Origin: Photobacterium sp. CCB-ST2H9
Lineage (GTDB): Bacteria > Pseudomonadota > Gammaproteobacteria > Enterobacterales > Vibrionaceae
DNA length: 64,000 bases
Direction of reading: 5' to 3'
Assembly: GCF_023151555.2 (NCBI RefSeq)
Contig: NZ_CP100426.1
Location: forward strand, 744,001-808,000
Position numbers and translations under genes: made by a program. Positions within the stretch are counted from its first letter, which is position 1, and every line of letters starts with the position of its first letter. The notes under the pieces are model-generated. The model saw only the letters and a program-made list of their open reading frames with translations. It made no database searches and was not told where the DNA came from. Shown piece by piece: positions 62,818-64,000 of the stretch.

Positions 62818-64000
62818 TCAAACGATGAAGCGAGGCAAAGTCAGCGTGACTTCCAGCCCGCCCTGCTTCAGGTTCCGAATCGTCATATCGCCACCATGTG
62901 CATGTAAGATATTGCGGGCAATCCCCATACCCAGGCCGTGACCTTCATCATCTTTTGCCAGACGGACATAAGGCTCAAACACTGCATCCATCTTTTCTTC
63001 CGGAATTCCCGGCCCCTTATCCCAGAGACGGATCACCAGTGATTCCTCACTGTCTGCCACATCTACCCAGACTTCCCGGCCGTATTTCACACCATTCTCA
63101 ATCAGGTTACTCAGACAACGTTTGAGTGCCAGCGGCTTCCCGATGACTGGTGAAATGTGCTCGTCCGGCAAATGGACCTGTGTCTGATACCCGTTGTGAC
63201 TTTCCGCGATACTGCGCATCAGCTCAGACACATCCACCTGAATCAGGTTTTCATGTAAATCCGTATCTCTGACGGTCTGCAGCGCGCCTTTCACCATCAT
63301 TTCCAGTTCATCAAGATCTTTGTTGAACTTATCAATTTTGGCATCGTCATCCAGCAGCTCAGCTCTTAACCTTAACCGGGTAATCGGGGTTTTCAGATCG
63401 TGCGAAATAGCTGAAAACAGGTGTTCACGGTCATCGATATACCGCCGCAGCCGTTGCTGCATCCGGTTAAATGCCCGTGTTGCCGTCACCAGCTCACTTG
63501 CGCCTTCCTCTTTCAGTTCCGGCTGGTAGATGTCCATACTGAGGGCATTCGCCGCATCCGCCAGTCGCTTGAGCGGCTTGGTCTGGCGACGCACCATGGT
63601 ATAGGTAAAAAACAGCAACAATGCGGTGATAAAGAGTAAAAAGAGCACCTGCTGCTTGGTGATGATTTCATCTTCGAGTGAGGTATAAGGCGGCGGCAGC
63701 AATGCTGCGATATACAACCATTCTCCCTGGGCCAGTTCCAGCTGAACCACGAGAATCGGCGGATTGAGCGGCTCCAGACTTAACGTGTAATGCGCCCAGG
63801 ATCGGGGCAAATCACTCAGCAGAATATCGTTCTTCAGCACATGGAGCGTTTCCGGACGGGAGAACTCCACCCGAATAACATCCAGCCGGGGAAGTTTATC
63901 GTGCAGCACTTCCCGGATCGCTTTCACCGCGGTGTGTTTCATACTGGAGGCGGGAATCGGATCAATGCGGATTTCTTCCTCATTAAACGAAACAAAAAAG
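62818..64000 (-). CDS. Sensor histidine kinase, N-terminus beyond window (GtrS-like)
   Basis: The frame is open to base 64000, so the start lies outside; about 393 residues are visible. A periplasmic part is followed by a membrane helix (VLFLLFITALLLFFTYTMVR), HAMP, HisKA (LFSAISHDLKTPITRLRLRA) and HATPase (NLIENGVKYG; DKGPGIP; GHGLGMGIARNIL). An in-frame ATG at 63942 is internal, since coding-like sequence (FVSFNEEEIRIDPIPASS) precedes it. Adjacent to the sugar-binding gene, it probably senses the sugar status, as GtrS/GltS kinases do. Confidence 0.88.
   Translation of the reverse strand, partial: FFVSFNEEEIRIDPIPASSMKHTAVKAIREVLHDKLPRLDVIRVEFSRPETLHVLKNDILLSDLPRSWAHYTLSLEPLNPPILVVQLELAQGEWLYIAALLPPPYTSLEDEIITKQQVLFLLFITALLLFFTYTMVRRQTKPLKRLADAANALSMDIYQPELKEEGASELVTATRAFNRMQQRLRRYIDDREHLFSAISHDLKTPITRLRLRAELLDDDAKIDKFNKDLDELEMMVKGALQTVRDTDLHENLIQVDVSELMRSIAESHNGYQTQVHLPDEHISPVIGKPLALKRCLSNLIENGVKYGREVWVDVADSEESLVIRLWDKGPGIPEEKMDAVFEPYVRLAKDDEGHGLGMGIARNILHAHGGDMTIRNLKQGGLEVTLTLPRFIV

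Noticed and set aside
1..64000. tRNA, rRNA, CRISPR arrays, insertion sequences, integrases, attachment sites
   Set aside because: Looked for cloverleaf-like sequences, regular repeats, transposase or integrase motifs while reading; none was convincing.

Overview
This window looks like a Vibrionaceae chromosome segment of moderate G+C. Photobacterium or a neighbour such as Grimontia/Enterovibrio is my best guess. The reasons are an adenine riboswitch in front of an add-type deaminase as in Vibrio, a pyridoxal-phosphate histidine decarboxylase of the Photobacterium/Morganella kind, a CRY-DASH plus Fe-S photolyase pair, YqhC/YqhD, MurQ, YegD, BdlA-like and MHYT/HD-GYP signalling proteins, and a sensor kinase resembling Vibrio VxrA. 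No rRNA, tRNA, CRISPR array, insertion sequence or prophage was seen. The density of LysR/AraC/MocR regulators paired with transporters suggests an accessory-rich second chromosome (inference).

Layout. 1-12.1 kb: C-terminally cut sensor kinase; MocR regulator divergent from a DMT exporter; acyltransferase; glutamine amidotransferase divergent from an AraC regulator; MATE pump; a secreted protein facing a di-haem peroxidase; AzlCD amino-acid exporter. 12.4-16.3 kb: MHYT-PAS hybrid kinase overlapping an HD-GYP response regulator (cyclic di-GMP). 16.8-24.2 kb: zinc-ribbon membrane protein, YegD, small secreted proteins, YtoQ, and a divergent VOC/ABM pair. An ATTGTATACAAT-type operator precedes both ytoQ and the VOC/ABM pair. 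L,D-transpeptidase and threonine-aldolase family genes follow. 24.3-28.8 kb: adenine deaminase with its riboswitch and a 37-codon leader frame, GNAT, LysR/MFS pair. 29-35.7 kb: AhpD-AraC, LysR/MATE, lipoprotein hydrolase, outer-membrane protein, two overlapping micro-genes, cold-shock protein. 36.4-42.3 kb: LysR, CRY-DASH and FeS-BCP photolyase as a light-repair unit, then a LysR/DMT pair.

42.4-48.8 kb: VOC, metallophosphoesterase, a 31-residue membrane peptide, a secreted protein, then an AT-rich island. The island holds two paralogous membrane proteins, one carrying an in-frame TAA, and a broken gene remnant. DsbA-family and secreted proteins follow. 49-52.3 kb: murQ and the divergent yqhC-like/yqhD aldehyde-detoxification pair. 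52.4-57.9 kb: a TetR regulator and an RND(MMPL)/LolA-like/outer-membrane-barrel operon sharing a TGACGATTAGTCA palindrome; this is the best candidate for a poorly described envelope system. 58-64 kb: orphan histidine decarboxylase, soluble PAS-PAS chemoreceptor, SixA-like phosphatase, and a sugar ABC binding protein next to a sensor kinase that runs off the window.

All functional calls rest on reading translated motifs and local DNA context. No database search was run.
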